NCBI GenBank assembly: GCA_009768925.2
Contig: VHIT02000040.1
Location: 62,001-126,000, forward strand
Origin: Cryptosporidium bovis
Taxonomy: Eukaryota > Apicomplexa > Conoidasida > Eucoccidiorida > Cryptosporidiidae
Direction: 5' to 3'
Length of the DNA stretch: 64,000 nucleotides
The notes beneath the pieces were generated by a model. The model searched no databases and was not told the origin of the DNA. It saw nothing but the letters and a program-made list of their open reading frames with translations. Of the stretch, positions 9,769 through 19,395 are shown one piece after another. How positions within the stretch are numbered: the stretch's first letter is position 1; each line of letters opens with the position of its first letter. Both the position numbers and the translations under genes were made by a program.

Positions 9769-10296
9769 ATGTATAACAATAACTATTTAAATGCCAGTAT
9801 TGTAGACTTCATAAAGCGTGATTCCCTTGAGTGTTTAAACGAAGATATAAATCATCCATTCAAAAATGCATTGTTTCAATCGAATCTAGAAATATACGCC
9901 TCCTCGCAAGAGGACCACGAGTTACTTGCTAGATTTAACTTTGTACAGCCTGTAAATATAGACGGAATATCATTTAAGCTAGCAGAAAAACAAGTTAGCG
10001 ATGGTTTTGGTCCTAAAAAGGTCAAATTATTTGTAAATGCAACACCGTATGACATAAATGACGCTGAGACTGAAAATTGTACTCAGGAGGTTGAAATATC
10101 AAACCCTCAGCTTCTATCTGGAGAGATAATAGATTTGAGATTAGTTAAGTTCAAAAACGTTAATTATATGCAGATATATGTATCAGAAAATCATGGAAGA
10201 GAGATTACTAAAATAGGAAGAGTAAACATATATGGTTCTAAAGGCGACTATGTCGATATAACAAAATGGAAGCCATATGAGAAGGAACAGCAGTAG
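9769..10296 (+). CDS. PITH-domain protein (proteasome-interacting thioredoxin type)
   Basis: This 175-aa protein consists almost entirely of one PITH (DUF1000) domain, the C-terminal proteasome-binding module of TXNL1, also found alone in PITHD1. Seen in order: an E-C-L-N-E motif near residue 20, S-N-L-E-I-Y-A-S-S-Q-E-D-H-E-L-L near 45, F-V-Q-P-V near 63, P-K-K-V-K-L-F-V-N near 85, D-x-x-D-A-E with T-Q-E-V near 105, and L-R-L-V-K-F-K-N-V near 125. No thioredoxin fold precedes it, so it is a PITHD1-like stand-alone form. The likely role is association with the 26S proteasome; this is inferred from the family. Confidence 0.9.
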   Translation: MYNNNYLNASIVDFIKRDSLECLNEDINHPFKNALFQSNLEIYASSQEDHELLARFNFVQPVNIDGISFKLAEKQVSDGFGPKKVKLFVNATPYDINDAETENCTQEVEISNPQLLSGEIIDLRLVKFKNVNYMQIYVSENHGREITKIGRVNIYGSKGDYVDITKWKPYEKEQQ

Positions 10297-10326
10297 ATTT
10301 ATTATTTCAAGTAAATAGTACTCGGA

Positions 10327-10346
10327 TTCGTGTATATATACACGAA
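10327..10346. terminator. 20-bp perfect palindrome after the PITH gene
   Basis: TTCGTGTATATATACACGAA is a perfect inverted repeat starting 31 bases after the PITH stop codon. It could form a hairpin in the 3' UTR or mark RNA 3'-end processing. A chance AT-rich palindrome is possible, but the G/C bases in both arms make this one less trivial. Confidence 0.35.
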
Positions 10347-11357
10347 CCATTCCAATTTTGCATTGCAATCACAAGAAACAGGGTTAGAGTTGGAGACTCG
10401 AATGAAAAGAAAATCTAGTTGTATAAGAAAAACACTGACACGGTGTTATTATTCGAATAAACCAAAATGTAAATAAGAATTGAAAACTTTCTTAATGCTG
10501 GAACCTCCATTCCTACATCTCCTAGGGGGAAACTATCAGGACTAAGTAAATACCGCATTCCTGCAATTGCTAGCAACTCACACTTCTCCCCTATCCGTGT
10601 ATCTAACGTTATTCCGTCACTACCACAAATTATGCACGGTTGCTCACAAAAGAGGCGGAAAGATGCCCCACATACAAGGACCACCGAGGTAGACTGCAAG
10701 GAGTGGAGAGGTGAATGTACCCCAGATCAATCATTAAAAGCATACAGAGCAGGTGACAGCAGACAGCGGAATATTACCGACGGACTGAACAGGTCACCTA
10801 CTCTATTTGTACCCCCGATACTTACCCAAAGCGGACTACAGAAGGACGTAGTGCTAAGAATAAATCGTTCCATAGGAATCCACAACTTACTTGATAAGAA
10901 TCAGTCTGCCGTAAAAGTAACTTATGAAGATCAGCCCATCCTTGTAACACGGCACGCGAAGTAATACAGGGCCAAACGCACATGAATTGCTATAATATAT
11001 CACTAGGTCCTATCATCATATATATTAAAAGTGAGTGATTATGTTTCAGTGTTATATGTATTGGATAATAAAACAAGGCAATACTTTCGCCTCGGTACGA
11101 GTGACTAAAATAGATAGATGTTCTGAAACTACCAGTCAAACTGTCTCCCTGTAAATGAACCAATAGTCGTTAGCGTAGCGCTTCCTAACAATAGAAGGGA
11201 CTGACATCACGCGTAAAGAGTACAAGAATCAAAATCTCAGAAAAAAGTTATATAGTTACAAACAGCCTTGCTTAAACCTCCTCTATTATCATCCTCACGT
11301 ACTCGGGAGTAGTTAGTACATATGGAATCACATAGTATCATATCCCAAGTAATTGAC
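10347..11357. other. gene-free spacer with raised GC
   Basis: This kilobase lies between the 3' ends of the PITH gene and the mucin-like gene. From about 10500 to 11000 its composition (close to 45-48% G+C in sampled 60-base lines) is well above other spacers. Two overlapping frames, 10415-10699 minus and 10632-10964 plus, are open but show no domain, hydrophobic pattern or codon bias typical of neighbouring genes, so I do not call them. It may be a transcribed noncoding region. Confidence 0.4.
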
Positions 11358-14300
11358 TTATTCTACTTGCTTTTCTGCTTCTGCTGCTGCAGCCGTTGGT
11401 GACATTGCTGAGCCACCGCCACAACATGATGAAGCACAGCCAGATGCCAACATACATCCTGACGAGCAACAAGACTTTCCTGAATTGCAAGTACCGCATC
11501 CTGCGCATTTGGATGAGTCACTGCCGCTACAGACACATGTGCATGACTTTCCAGACTCTGGCTTTCCAGACTCTGGCTTTCCAGACTCTGGCTTTCCAGA
11601 TTCTGGCTTTCCAGATTCTGGCTTTCCAGATTCTTGTTTTCCAGATTCCGGTTTTCCAGACTCTGGTTTACCAGATTCTGGTCTAGTGCTTTCAGGTACT
11701 ACTGGGCCTGGCACTTGCGCTAACGATCTACCAAAGCGTGTTTGAATTGTTGTTGTTGATGTCGATGAGGTTCTCAAAAACACCGCCTTCGTACTTCCAC
11801 CTGTTGTAGTAGTGGTTGTAGTGGTTGTCATTCTTGTAGTAGTTGTAGTGGTTGTCATTCTTGTTGTAGTTGTTGTAGTTGTCATTCTTGTTGTAGTTGT
11901 TGTGGTTGTCATTCTTGTTGTAGTTGTTGTAGTCGTCATTCTTGTAGTAGTTGTAGTGGTTGTCGTTCTTGTAGTAGTTGTTGTGGTTGTCATTCTTGTA
12001 GTAGTTGTGGTTGTCGCTCTTGTAGTAGTTGTTGTGGTTGTCGTTCTTGTAGTAGTAGTTGTGGTTGTCATTCTTGTAGTAGTTGTGGTTGTCGTTCTTG
12101 TAGTAGTTGTTGTGGTTGTCATTCTTGTAGTAGTTGTTGTGGTTGTCATTCTTGTAGTAGTTGTAGTTGTTGTGATTGGTCTAGTGATTATGGTTACTCT
12201 TGTAGTTGTAGTCGTTGGTCTCACTGTTGATACTCCTACCGTAGTGGTGGTGGTTATTGGTCTTATTGTTGCTCTTGTGGTAGTGCTTGTTACAGGAATT
12301 GTTGGATAGTAATCACCTGAAGAACCAGGGGATTCAGAAACATTTGAAGATGTACAACAGTTATAACCTGCACATGATGAGTTTTGGCACGAACCAACTG
12401 CACGTCCATCACGGCCCACAATACGGGCTGGAACAACCTTAACGCCTCTGCATCTTACTGGTGCACATCCACAACATTGGATTCTGCCACAACTGCCTCC
12501 AACACACTTTGGTGGTACACAACCACAAGTTGTGCAGCTAGCTGGAGTGCATGTACAATCCGAGCATGATGAATTGCATCTCGCCGGAGTACACTTAGGA
12601 GCCTTGCATCTGAAGCCATCATATTCATCAGCACTGCATTTTGGACCTATGCAGTAACCACCGGTGCATGAACCATGTACACAATGGTCATCAGGCCTGT
12701 TATTAGGAATGCATGAACCTGAATGGCATGAACCCGTAGTGCATGAACCCGGAACGCATGTAGGAGCGACGCATTCATCTGAACCACCAGCAGCTCCAGC
12801 TCCTCCACTTGATCCACATGTCTCACAATCTTGTCTTTTGCATTCACCTTTAGCGCAGTGGTAGTCTTCTAAGAACTCTTGCTTAACGCACTTAGCACCT
12901 CTAATTCTTGATGGTGCACAGGCGCCCTCTTCACAGTGTGGAGGACGGACGTCACAACCTTCAACTCTTGGTAATTCTGTTGTGCAACCAACACATCTCG
13001 TACTTGAGCACGAACCTGACTGGAATTTGCCACCAACACATCTTCCAATGTCGCACTTGCCACCAACGCACGAGCCTGGTTTACAATTTCCATGCTCACA
13101 AGTTGCCTCTGAACAGTCAACTTTGTGAATGGCAACATGAGAACAGTCTTTATTGACGCATACTGGCTTGTAGCAAATTTTCGGTGAACCATCCCTGTTT
13201 GTAATGCACGATGGACCAGCAAGACATGCAAGAGAGGCACATTGAGCTGGTTCGTAATTCAATTTTCCTTGAGCCAAAGATTCGAGTATAACTTCTGGAT
13301 CTTCCGTACATGGTTCAGTTTCAACGACTTCGACAGCTTCCACGATCTCGGGGATCTCATCATCATCCTCCTCGTCGATAAGTTCAGATGCTGCCTCGGC
13401 AAGTCTGCGTACTGGTGTATTCGTCACTGGTGTAACTACTGGTGTAGATGGACCCGCTGCTTCTTCAACATCAGACTCGACCTCATTAGTAGAGAAGTCT
13501 GCATTTGGATCAACAATTGTAGTGGTCTTAGAGAGAGAACTAATAGCGCGACACTCCAATACCGTAAAGAATTTCGAAGCGGCATGAGTTGTGGTTCTCT
13601 CACGATGCTCAAGCACGGAGACAGCGATCCTCTGAACAAGAAGAGCACGTTCCGCATCCTTATCACCTTCCTCGGCTCTCTTGAGAACGACGTTGTTATA
13701 GTAATCTTCCAATTCTTTAGATGGGTCAAGCATAACAACACCGTAACCTTCAGGTGTACCTACGATAAATGGATCCCTTGTCTGATCTCTTGCCCATAAT
13801 GGCAAAACGGGTGAATACTTGTCCAAGTGATATGCAAGAGAGAGTGTTCCTGCATTAATTGAATCAATTCTTGGGGCCTGATCAGAAACTTTATTGTAAA
13901 CATCCTCTGAAACTGTATTAGTTGCTTGTAGTTCCTCGTAAACAGCCTTACAGACTTCTAATTCTGAACGAACGTCCTCGCTCAACCTAAGATAAGTTCT
14001 TTGGGCATGCTGGCGCTGATATAAAACTGCTATCTTGTCGACTCTTCCAACATTCTGTTCCATGAAATCTCCTTGCGCCTTCACTAATGAGCACTGCTCT
14101 TTAACGTAGTTGATCAACTCCTCATGTGTCTTTGGAACTTCCGGGGACTTTCCTGGAATTGGGAACGGTGTCGAGTGAGCTGCCAACATATATGCTGTTG
14201 TTACGAGAATATCGTTCTCTTTTGCATATGTAAAGGCCTTTATAACCAATTCCTCAGTAATTTGAGAGTCACCCAATTCTGAAACTGATTGCTTCAGTGC

Positions 14301-14825
14301 ATGCAACTTTCTAAATTGAGATTTACAAAGCGACTTCAAGTACGAGAGAACCTCTTCGTACACTCTCTTCGCTTCTGTTTCTGGTAATGATTCAATAATC
14401 GGTTCCACTTCGAAAATAAGAGCCTGTTCCAGATTCTCTATTAATTTTATATCTTCAGTGCAGTAGTTTGAGACACCGCTAGGTGTTGGTGGAATGAGTG
14501 GATAGTAGAAAAGAGAGTCTTTGGAATAAGTTGGTGATGTTCCTGTACTTTCTACAACAAGAGTACCATCATCCGCCTTTGTTAATACCATTTGTAAAGT
14601 TGGTGTTGTTTGTTGTTCAGGTTCAATTGTACTAACCCTGGAAAGAAAATCAGATGGCCTAACATTTGGTGAATAATCCACTCCAGCTTGAATTTCCGGT
14701 TCAGGAGTTAGTGCCAATCTCGCTGATCTCGGCGAAATATAGGACTTTTTATCATTCTCCGAGCATGATACCAGTATCGTTATACTAACAAGAAGTGCTA
14801 ATAACTTAAATAATTTTGTATACAT
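11358..14825 (-). CDS. secreted Cys-rich, Thr-rich mucin-like protein
   Basis: This 1155-aa protein is predicted to be secreted. The ATG at 14825 gives a clean signal peptide (M-Y-T-K-L-F-K-L-L-A-L-L-V then a Cys); the frame extends upstream only to a TTG. Layout: residues 25-480 form a mostly helical region with few cysteines and a dibasic site (P-V-R-R-L-A-E) near its end. Residues about 500-825 are packed with C-x(2,4)-G-x-C units, probably disulfide-knotted. Residues about 840-1007 are Thr arrays of 8-9 residues punctuated by R-M or R, ideal for O-glycosylation. Nine P-E-S-G-K pentapeptides follow (about 1048-1093). A last Cys/Gly-rich module and an Ala-rich tail end the protein. No GPI hydrophobic tail is evident. 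The design is that of an oocyst-wall or sporozoite-surface mucin; which of these is inference. Confidence 0.85.
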   Translation of the reverse strand: MYTKLFKLLALLVSITILVSCSENDKKSYISPRSARLALTPEPEIQAGVDYSPNVRPSDFLSRVSTIEPEQQTTPTLQMVLTKADDGTLVVESTGTSPTYSKDSLFYYPLIPPTPSGVSNYCTEDIKLIENLEQALIFEVEPIIESLPETEAKRVYEEVLSYLKSLCKSQFRKLHALKQSVSELGDSQITEELVIKAFTYAKENDILVTTAYMLAAHSTPFPIPGKSPEVPKTHEELINYVKEQCSLVKAQGDFMEQNVGRVDKIAVLYQRQHAQRTYLRLSEDVRSELEVCKAVYEELQATNTVSEDVYNKVSDQAPRIDSINAGTLSLAYHLDKYSPVLPLWARDQTRDPFIVGTPEGYGVVMLDPSKELEDYYNNVVLKRAEEGDKDAERALLVQRIAVSVLEHRERTTTHAASKFFTVLECRAISSLSKTTTIVDPNADFSTNEVESDVEEAAGPSTPVVTPVTNTPVRRLAEAASELIDEEDDDEIPEIVEAVEVVETEPCTEDPEVILESLAQGKLNYEPAQCASLACLAGPSCITNRDGSPKICYKPVCVNKDCSHVAIHKVDCSEATCEHGNCKPGSCVGGKCDIGRCVGGKFQSGSCSSTRCVGCTTELPRVEGCDVRPPHCEEGACAPSRIRGAKCVKQEFLEDYHCAKGECKRQDCETCGSSGGAGAAGGSDECVAPTCVPGSCTTGSCHSGSCIPNNRPDDHCVHGSCTGGYCIGPKCSADEYDGFRCKAPKCTPARCNSSCSDCTCTPASCTTCGCVPPKCVGGSCGRIQCCGCAPVRCRGVKVVPARIVGRDGRAVGSCQNSSCAGYNCCTSSNVSESPGSSGDYYPTIPVTSTTTRATIRPITTTTTVGVSTVRPTTTTTRVTIITRPITTTTTTTRMTTTTTTTRMTTTTTTTRTTTTTTTRMTTTTTTTRTTTTTTTTRATTTTTTRMTTTTTTTRTTTTTTTTRMTTTTTTTRMTTTTTTTRMTTTTTTTRMTTTTTTTRMTTTTTTTTTGGSTKAVFLRTSSTSTTTIQTRFGRSLAQVPGPVVPESTRPESGKPESGKPESGKQESGKPESGKPESGKPESGKPESGKPESGKSCTCVCSGSDSSKCAGCGTCNSGKSCCSSGCMLASGCASSCCGGGSAMSPTAAAAEAEKQVE
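11547..11681 (-). repeat. 15-bp tandem repeat, nine units, coding P-E-S-G-K
   Basis: Nine in-frame 15-bp units encode P-E-S-G-K, one of them Q-E-S-G-K. Units differ only at synonymous positions, mainly C/T changes, and several adjacent units are identical, which points to recent slippage or unequal crossover. Unit number is likely to vary between isolates. Confidence 0.9.
11803..12172 (-). repeat. Thr-array minisatellite inside the mucin-like gene
   Basis: About fifteen near-identical 24-27-bp units encode runs of six to eight threonines followed by R-M, R-T or R-A. Interruptions by a single Arg make short basic landmarks in an otherwise pure O-glycosylation scaffold. The opposite strand is open as a poly-Val frame, an artefact of the repeat. 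Confidence 0.9.
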
Positions 14826-16425
14826 CTCTAATAAAACACTCCTTGGTTCTCTATAACAATTTATAACTTGAAAGGAAGAAACCAAATCTGAGTTAACTTA
14901 ATGGAAAAAACCCAAGACTAACTTGTTTTTAGAGAATTATAAGTTACTCTGTACTATCTCTAAAATAATAAAGGAATAATATTTATTACCTCTACCTATT
15001 TAAATAAACTATACGTATCCTCTATTTAGAACTATAATATCTTATATTTCTTATTTATTTACCTATCGAGTATTGAATTATTCATCTATACCCCCATTTT
15101 ATACGTATAACTTTATATTATTAAATAATTACCGGTATTTATGTATATTAATAATTTATATATTATACAAGTACCGGTACATTATTTGTTTTATTTTTTT
15201 CCCCTACTACGCGTGGAATAATTTGTCTATAACCACTATTTGGGTTAGACAAATCCACTATTAGTACCCGTAACTTCCCGCCTCATCACCTTACCTAACC
15301 AATAGAAATACACTTAAATAGAGATAAATAAAAATATGTTTAACGTATTTAATCATTAATAAAAAAATACCACTAGTTCAATATTTAATTTCATACAGGC
15401 TATTGGTGTGATAAACGGGATGTGGAAATAACTCGGAGAATACTAAAATCTATTTTTGAGACTTTGTTTGTGTGAACTAATAAGTACAAAAGGGTTGAAA
15501 CTCGCGTTTCACTGTATGTTTAGTTCCCAATAATTGTTGTCTATCGTTTCCCTTGTTATGTCATTATCGTCATATATGTTTGTAGCCGGTCTTTCCTACA
15601 ATAATACGACTGCTTTGCCGCCTCTTAGATAGTCGCTTTATTTCTTCCTAAGGAATGACAAAATTGGAGATTTAAAGATGATTAGATACAAACATTGATG
15701 TTCCTTTGTTTGTGATTATTGATTCCCGTATCCCTTTCGACTCATTCCTTCTATTTTGTACGGGTTAGCCATTGACATGTGTTTGTTACAATAATAATCT
15801 CTGCTTGCCGCCCTCCACATCTGTCAAGTTTGCATGTAGCTATTGCGTTGCAATGCTTTAATGACAATAAATATATAAATGTCGGCTATGTACACCAGAA
15901 CCCAGTTGTTGAGTGTTATTATGAGTTAGAGTTGCTAACATTTCTGAATTTAGTAAATAACTTATAACTTTCAAGAAGAAATAAGAGAATAAAATTAAAT
16001 AAATGTAGTAAAATACAAAGCAATAGTGTAAGAAGATGCACTGAAATAATTTGACAAAGTCACCCAAAAGTAAAAATCTCACATGCGAAGCCATCGCTAA
16101 AAACTTTAAAAAAAAGAATAATCTCGTTAAAATATCCTCTTTTATCAATTACTAAATTCACTTTATTCTTGAATAAATAACTTTGAACATAGACTTGTAA
16201 CGAACAAATATATGAAAACAAGCATGCATGTACGAGGAGTAATGTATAGAAACATCATGTTCAGTTTTTTACACATCATAATTACATAAAGTAACGGTTG
16301 AAATTGTATTCATTATCATAATAAAAGTCAAGTTGAATGTAACTTTGCGGAACGGATGAAAAATCAAAATCTCTATTAATTTGTTAGTATTAGACATTCT
16401 TTCAAATACATCATTGTGTCACCTT
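14826..16425. other. 1.6-kb upstream region of the mucin-like gene
   Basis: No gene is supported here. The region upstream of the mucin-like start is very AT-rich to about 15250. It carries, on the minus strand, a GGCGGGAA element (15275-15282 read as TTCCCGCC) and two GGCGGCAA-type elements near 15607 and 15808 (read as TTGCCGCC). A GCATGCATG run lies near 16223, beyond the 3' end of the first WYLE gene. Short frames at 15779-15967 and 15858-16148 overlap on opposite strands and show no protein-like features. Confidence 0.5.
15275..15282 (-). promoter_or_regulatory. GGCGGGAA element, E2F consensus-like
   Basis: Read on the minus strand this is GGCGGGAA, the core of the classical E2F site, 450 bp upstream of the mucin-like start. 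It is one of two places in the window where the exact GGCGGGAA core occurs in a spacer; the other is at 42461. Confidence 0.45.
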
Positions 16426-17991
16426 TTAATCTCTTCCGAGAAACGATCGCTTTAGGCGAGTTAACCCTGTTTTAAATTTAGATTTACCTGTTTTATTGAT
16501 TTTAAAATCTAAACTTTCTTTTACCATTCTAGACTTAACTGCAGCTTTAGAGGTCCTTGAGGACACTTTTCTAAGTGTAAAAACTTTTTTGCGAATTAAT
16601 TTCCCATCACCATCTTCTTTACCTAAATCAACCGCTTTGTAGTCCTCAATCCAATTTGAAAGGGAAAATTCATCATGGCCTACAACAGAAATGACAGGAA
16701 CTAACCCAAGATAATGTGGATATGTTATTCTATATGGCATTACTGCTTTAGATAGGAGATTTAAATCAATACCACTTGGAACTGTGATTTTCTCATTTAT
16801 AAATCCAAGAGACAACAAACCAACACAAAATTCACTGGCCATGTGAATTTTCATTGCACTTTTGAAAAACGTACTTGAAAATAATAAATATATACATTTT
16901 TGAATTGCAAATTCATTAGCTAAGTCCTTCACACTATTCACTATTTTATATCCCAACTCGACAATATTACTGTCACTGCATTCTGATACAGGACAGTTAA
17001 CAGATATAGCTAAAAGACGTAGTGCCAAGGATGCATTCATCGAACTTATAACCAAATAATTTTTTTCAAGAGAATACATACTCAAACTTCTTTTCTTATT
17101 ATTAAAAATTGAGATTGATAGCAATAGACTATATTTTCCAAACAACTTATGGTCAAACGTCCCGTCCAAGTTTTTTAACGTAAAATATTGTTTATATGTA
17201 TTTTCTATTCTTATAGCTAATGTTTTACTTAATTCCGAGGACTCTGGTGATAAAAACTTCTTACTATCCAAGCACTTGAACATTGAATTGCATATTTCAA
17301 CGTATTTTGACGATATTTTATCATCGTTGAATCTTCTTACTGAAGAAAAACAACGTTCTATTAAAAAACTCCCTGTCTTGTAATCTAAAGTTAATAATGC
17401 AGAACTGAGTATTTCTTGAAGGGTGTAACTCATTGCAATACCATCCAAATATGTAGAAACTGAATAATACAAGCAATATATCAACTCTAAGAACCACATA
17501 TCAGGTATCAAATTAAATTCTATTGCATATGTCATCACCCTTTGAAATGGTTCAAGCGGCAGTGAATTTAGTTCACTTCTAGGTATATTTCTTCTATTCA
17601 GATATATAACATTGTTCCCATTCGATGAATTAATTTTGAGCAGTGGCTTAAACTCGGAATTCGGTATGTGGGTCTTGAGCAAATTTTGACTCTCTTCTGG
17701 TCCAGGATTCTTTTCTGAGATTCCATATTTCACTTCAATGTTGTATTTATGTTGAGTGCACCACCCTTCTGAAAATACACTATAATCAATTAAAGCGTCA
17801 CCTGGGGTCATTCCTGTTATTATTCCTACAAATCCACTTAATTGCCAGTAACCCCAACTCGATTTTTCTGCCACTGGACTCGCATCTTCAACTATCTTAT
17901 CATCTATTACATTCGAGACTGAACTAACAGAAAATTTACATAAAAACAAGAAAAATGTCACTATTATAAACGTTTTTGTGCCTACTTGCAT
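16426..17991 (-). CDS. WYLE-family secreted protein 1 (diverged, W-F-L-E)
   Basis: This 521-aa protein starts with a strong signal peptide (T-F-I-I-V-T-F-F-L-F-L-C ending near residue 24). It belongs to the eight-member paralogous family of this window. The core block at residues 140-250 reads E-P-F-Q-R-V-M-T-Y-A-I-E, then W-F-L-E-L-I-Y-C near 164, S-Y-T-L-Q-E-I and, after a conserved Cys, D-D-K-I-S-S-K-Y-V-E-I-C. The downstream V-G-L-L-S-L-G-F-I-N-E block and a P-Y-R-I-T-Y-P-H-Y-L-G-L-V-P segment are also shared. The C-terminal 60 residues are Lys/Arg/Ser-rich. It differs most within the minus-strand set: the Trp-Tyr of the motif is Trp-Phe, and an extra N-terminal segment with a single Cys replaces that of its sisters. 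Function is unknown; as I recall, the family is restricted to Cryptosporidium. Confidence 0.85.
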   Translation of the reverse strand: MQVGTKTFIIVTFFLFLCKFSVSSVSNVIDDKIVEDASPVAEKSSWGYWQLSGFVGIITGMTPGDALIDYSVFSEGWCTQHKYNIEVKYGISEKNPGPEESQNLLKTHIPNSEFKPLLKINSSNGNNVIYLNRRNIPRSELNSLPLEPFQRVMTYAIEFNLIPDMWFLELIYCLYYSVSTYLDGIAMSYTLQEILSSALLTLDYKTGSFLIERCFSSVRRFNDDKISSKYVEICNSMFKCLDSKKFLSPESSELSKTLAIRIENTYKQYFTLKNLDGTFDHKLFGKYSLLLSISIFNNKKRSLSMYSLEKNYLVISSMNASLALRLLAISVNCPVSECSDSNIVELGYKIVNSVKDLANEFAIQKCIYLLFSSTFFKSAMKIHMASEFCVGLLSLGFINEKITVPSGIDLNLLSKAVMPYRITYPHYLGLVPVISVVGHDEFSLSNWIEDYKAVDLGKEDGDGKLIRKKVFTLRKVSSRTSKAAVKSRMVKESLDFKINKTGKSKFKTGLTRLKRSFLGRD

Positions 17992-19395
17992 AATTGCAGC
18001 TACACAAAATTTTTAATGGTAATAACAATTAATAACTTCAGAAACCTCCCGACTGAAATCGCCATATATACTACTACCAACCGGAGAAATCCTATTTATT
18101 TCCTTTAAAACGCTTTCTTTTAAATAAAAAAGAACCTAGTAACAATGAACCTTGCTTAATATCCAAACCGTATCATGCAAGGATACACTAAAAGCCGAAA
18201 AATCTGTAAATTATAAATTATACCCAAATACCTGGTCTTATCACTAAATAAAATCTATCCACTCTGAAATTTAACTTAATAAACAACCATTCTGAATCAT
18301 TTTTTAAATAATTGTATAAAATCAGTTCGGTACCTAGTAGATTAAAAAAATCCCGCATGTTGGCGCCACATACAAACTCTCGGCGTATATTATGCATGGA
18401 ATCGAATAGCTGAGATGTTTCAAATCGAAAGAACCTGTTTTGTTTCTTACTAAAAAGCAAATGACCTAGTCCTCAATAACGGCAACGAAAGTGTGATATT
18501 TACAAATAATAGTTATTGAGCTACGAATATGCACTAAATATTAATTTTGTGTTTAAACGTTATTTTGTTTCTAAATACCAATATAGCGTTGCTTAAATAA
18601 TCAACATCTATACTAGTTTCTAGATGAAAAAGGAAATGACGCAATTTTTTCAATATTATTTGCCATTACGCTGAACAAAATTACTTCAATATCACTCAAA
18701 CAAGACTGAATATCTCGCTTAAGTTATCAATACGCGCAATCTAAATGATAGATATTATTACTACTAACAAGCACCACACCCTGTTTTCCCAATGTTATGT
18801 TACTTTGTTATTATCTATCTACATTACTACGCACCGTATCTAGAGGATTCCTTTTTTCTTAAGAAAAACAAATAAAAATCTAAAACTAAACATCATATAT
18901 AATGGAATATAAATCTCCGGATAACCGTAATTTTACCGAACTTCATCTGTAAAACAAGATTTAAATCACCGAATTACTTTTCCTATATCTTTGAACAATT
19001 TTTAACTGCTAACCATAAAATTATATAACCCGAGTAAATTCAATTAAAACCTGGATGACAAGAAACTTAGATTGTTTGCCTAAAAAAACAAACATTAAAT
19101 TGTAACTTATAACGGTATTATCCACATCTAAATATATTTATGAACTATAATATACAAGATAATCATTAAAAAAATGACCAAATAATAATTACCATATACA
19201 AACTCAAGTTCTGTCCAAAAATCTTTTCTTTAGTATCGAAATATACAACACTCAAGTGCACAGAAAAACTGTGATAAAGTGAAGGTACTGAATGTATTCT
19301 AGTAATAATCTTTAAATTACTTAAGCTTCATAAGTGTAAAATATTATGGCCACATCAAATATACGTCTAAAATAGAATAAATTTTAATTGTAAGT
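17992..19395. other. spacer between WYLE 1 and WYLE 2
   Basis: This AT-rich spacer has no supportable gene. Upstream of WYLE 1 lie a GGCGAT patch (minus strand, 18058-18064) and a TGGCGCCA palindrome at 18361-18368. An 80-residue frame at 18218-18460 spans the palindrome and has no recognisable features. Confidence 0.5.
18361..18368. promoter_or_regulatory. TGGCGCCA palindrome upstream of WYLE 1
   Basis: A perfect TGGCGCCA lies 370 bp upstream of the WYLE 1 start codon, in otherwise AT-rich DNA. Confidence 0.45.

Noticed and set aside
10632-10964. A 110-residue plus-strand frame in the GC-raised spacer
   Set aside because: There is no domain, signal, hydrophobic pattern or compositional likeness to neighbouring proteins, and it overlaps another open frame on the minus strand. 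Raised GC alone lengthens random ORFs.
11812-12309. A 165-residue plus-strand frame of almost pure valine with Leu/Ile
   Set aside because: It is the reverse-strand reading of the Thr-codon minisatellite of the mucin-like gene and has no independent support.
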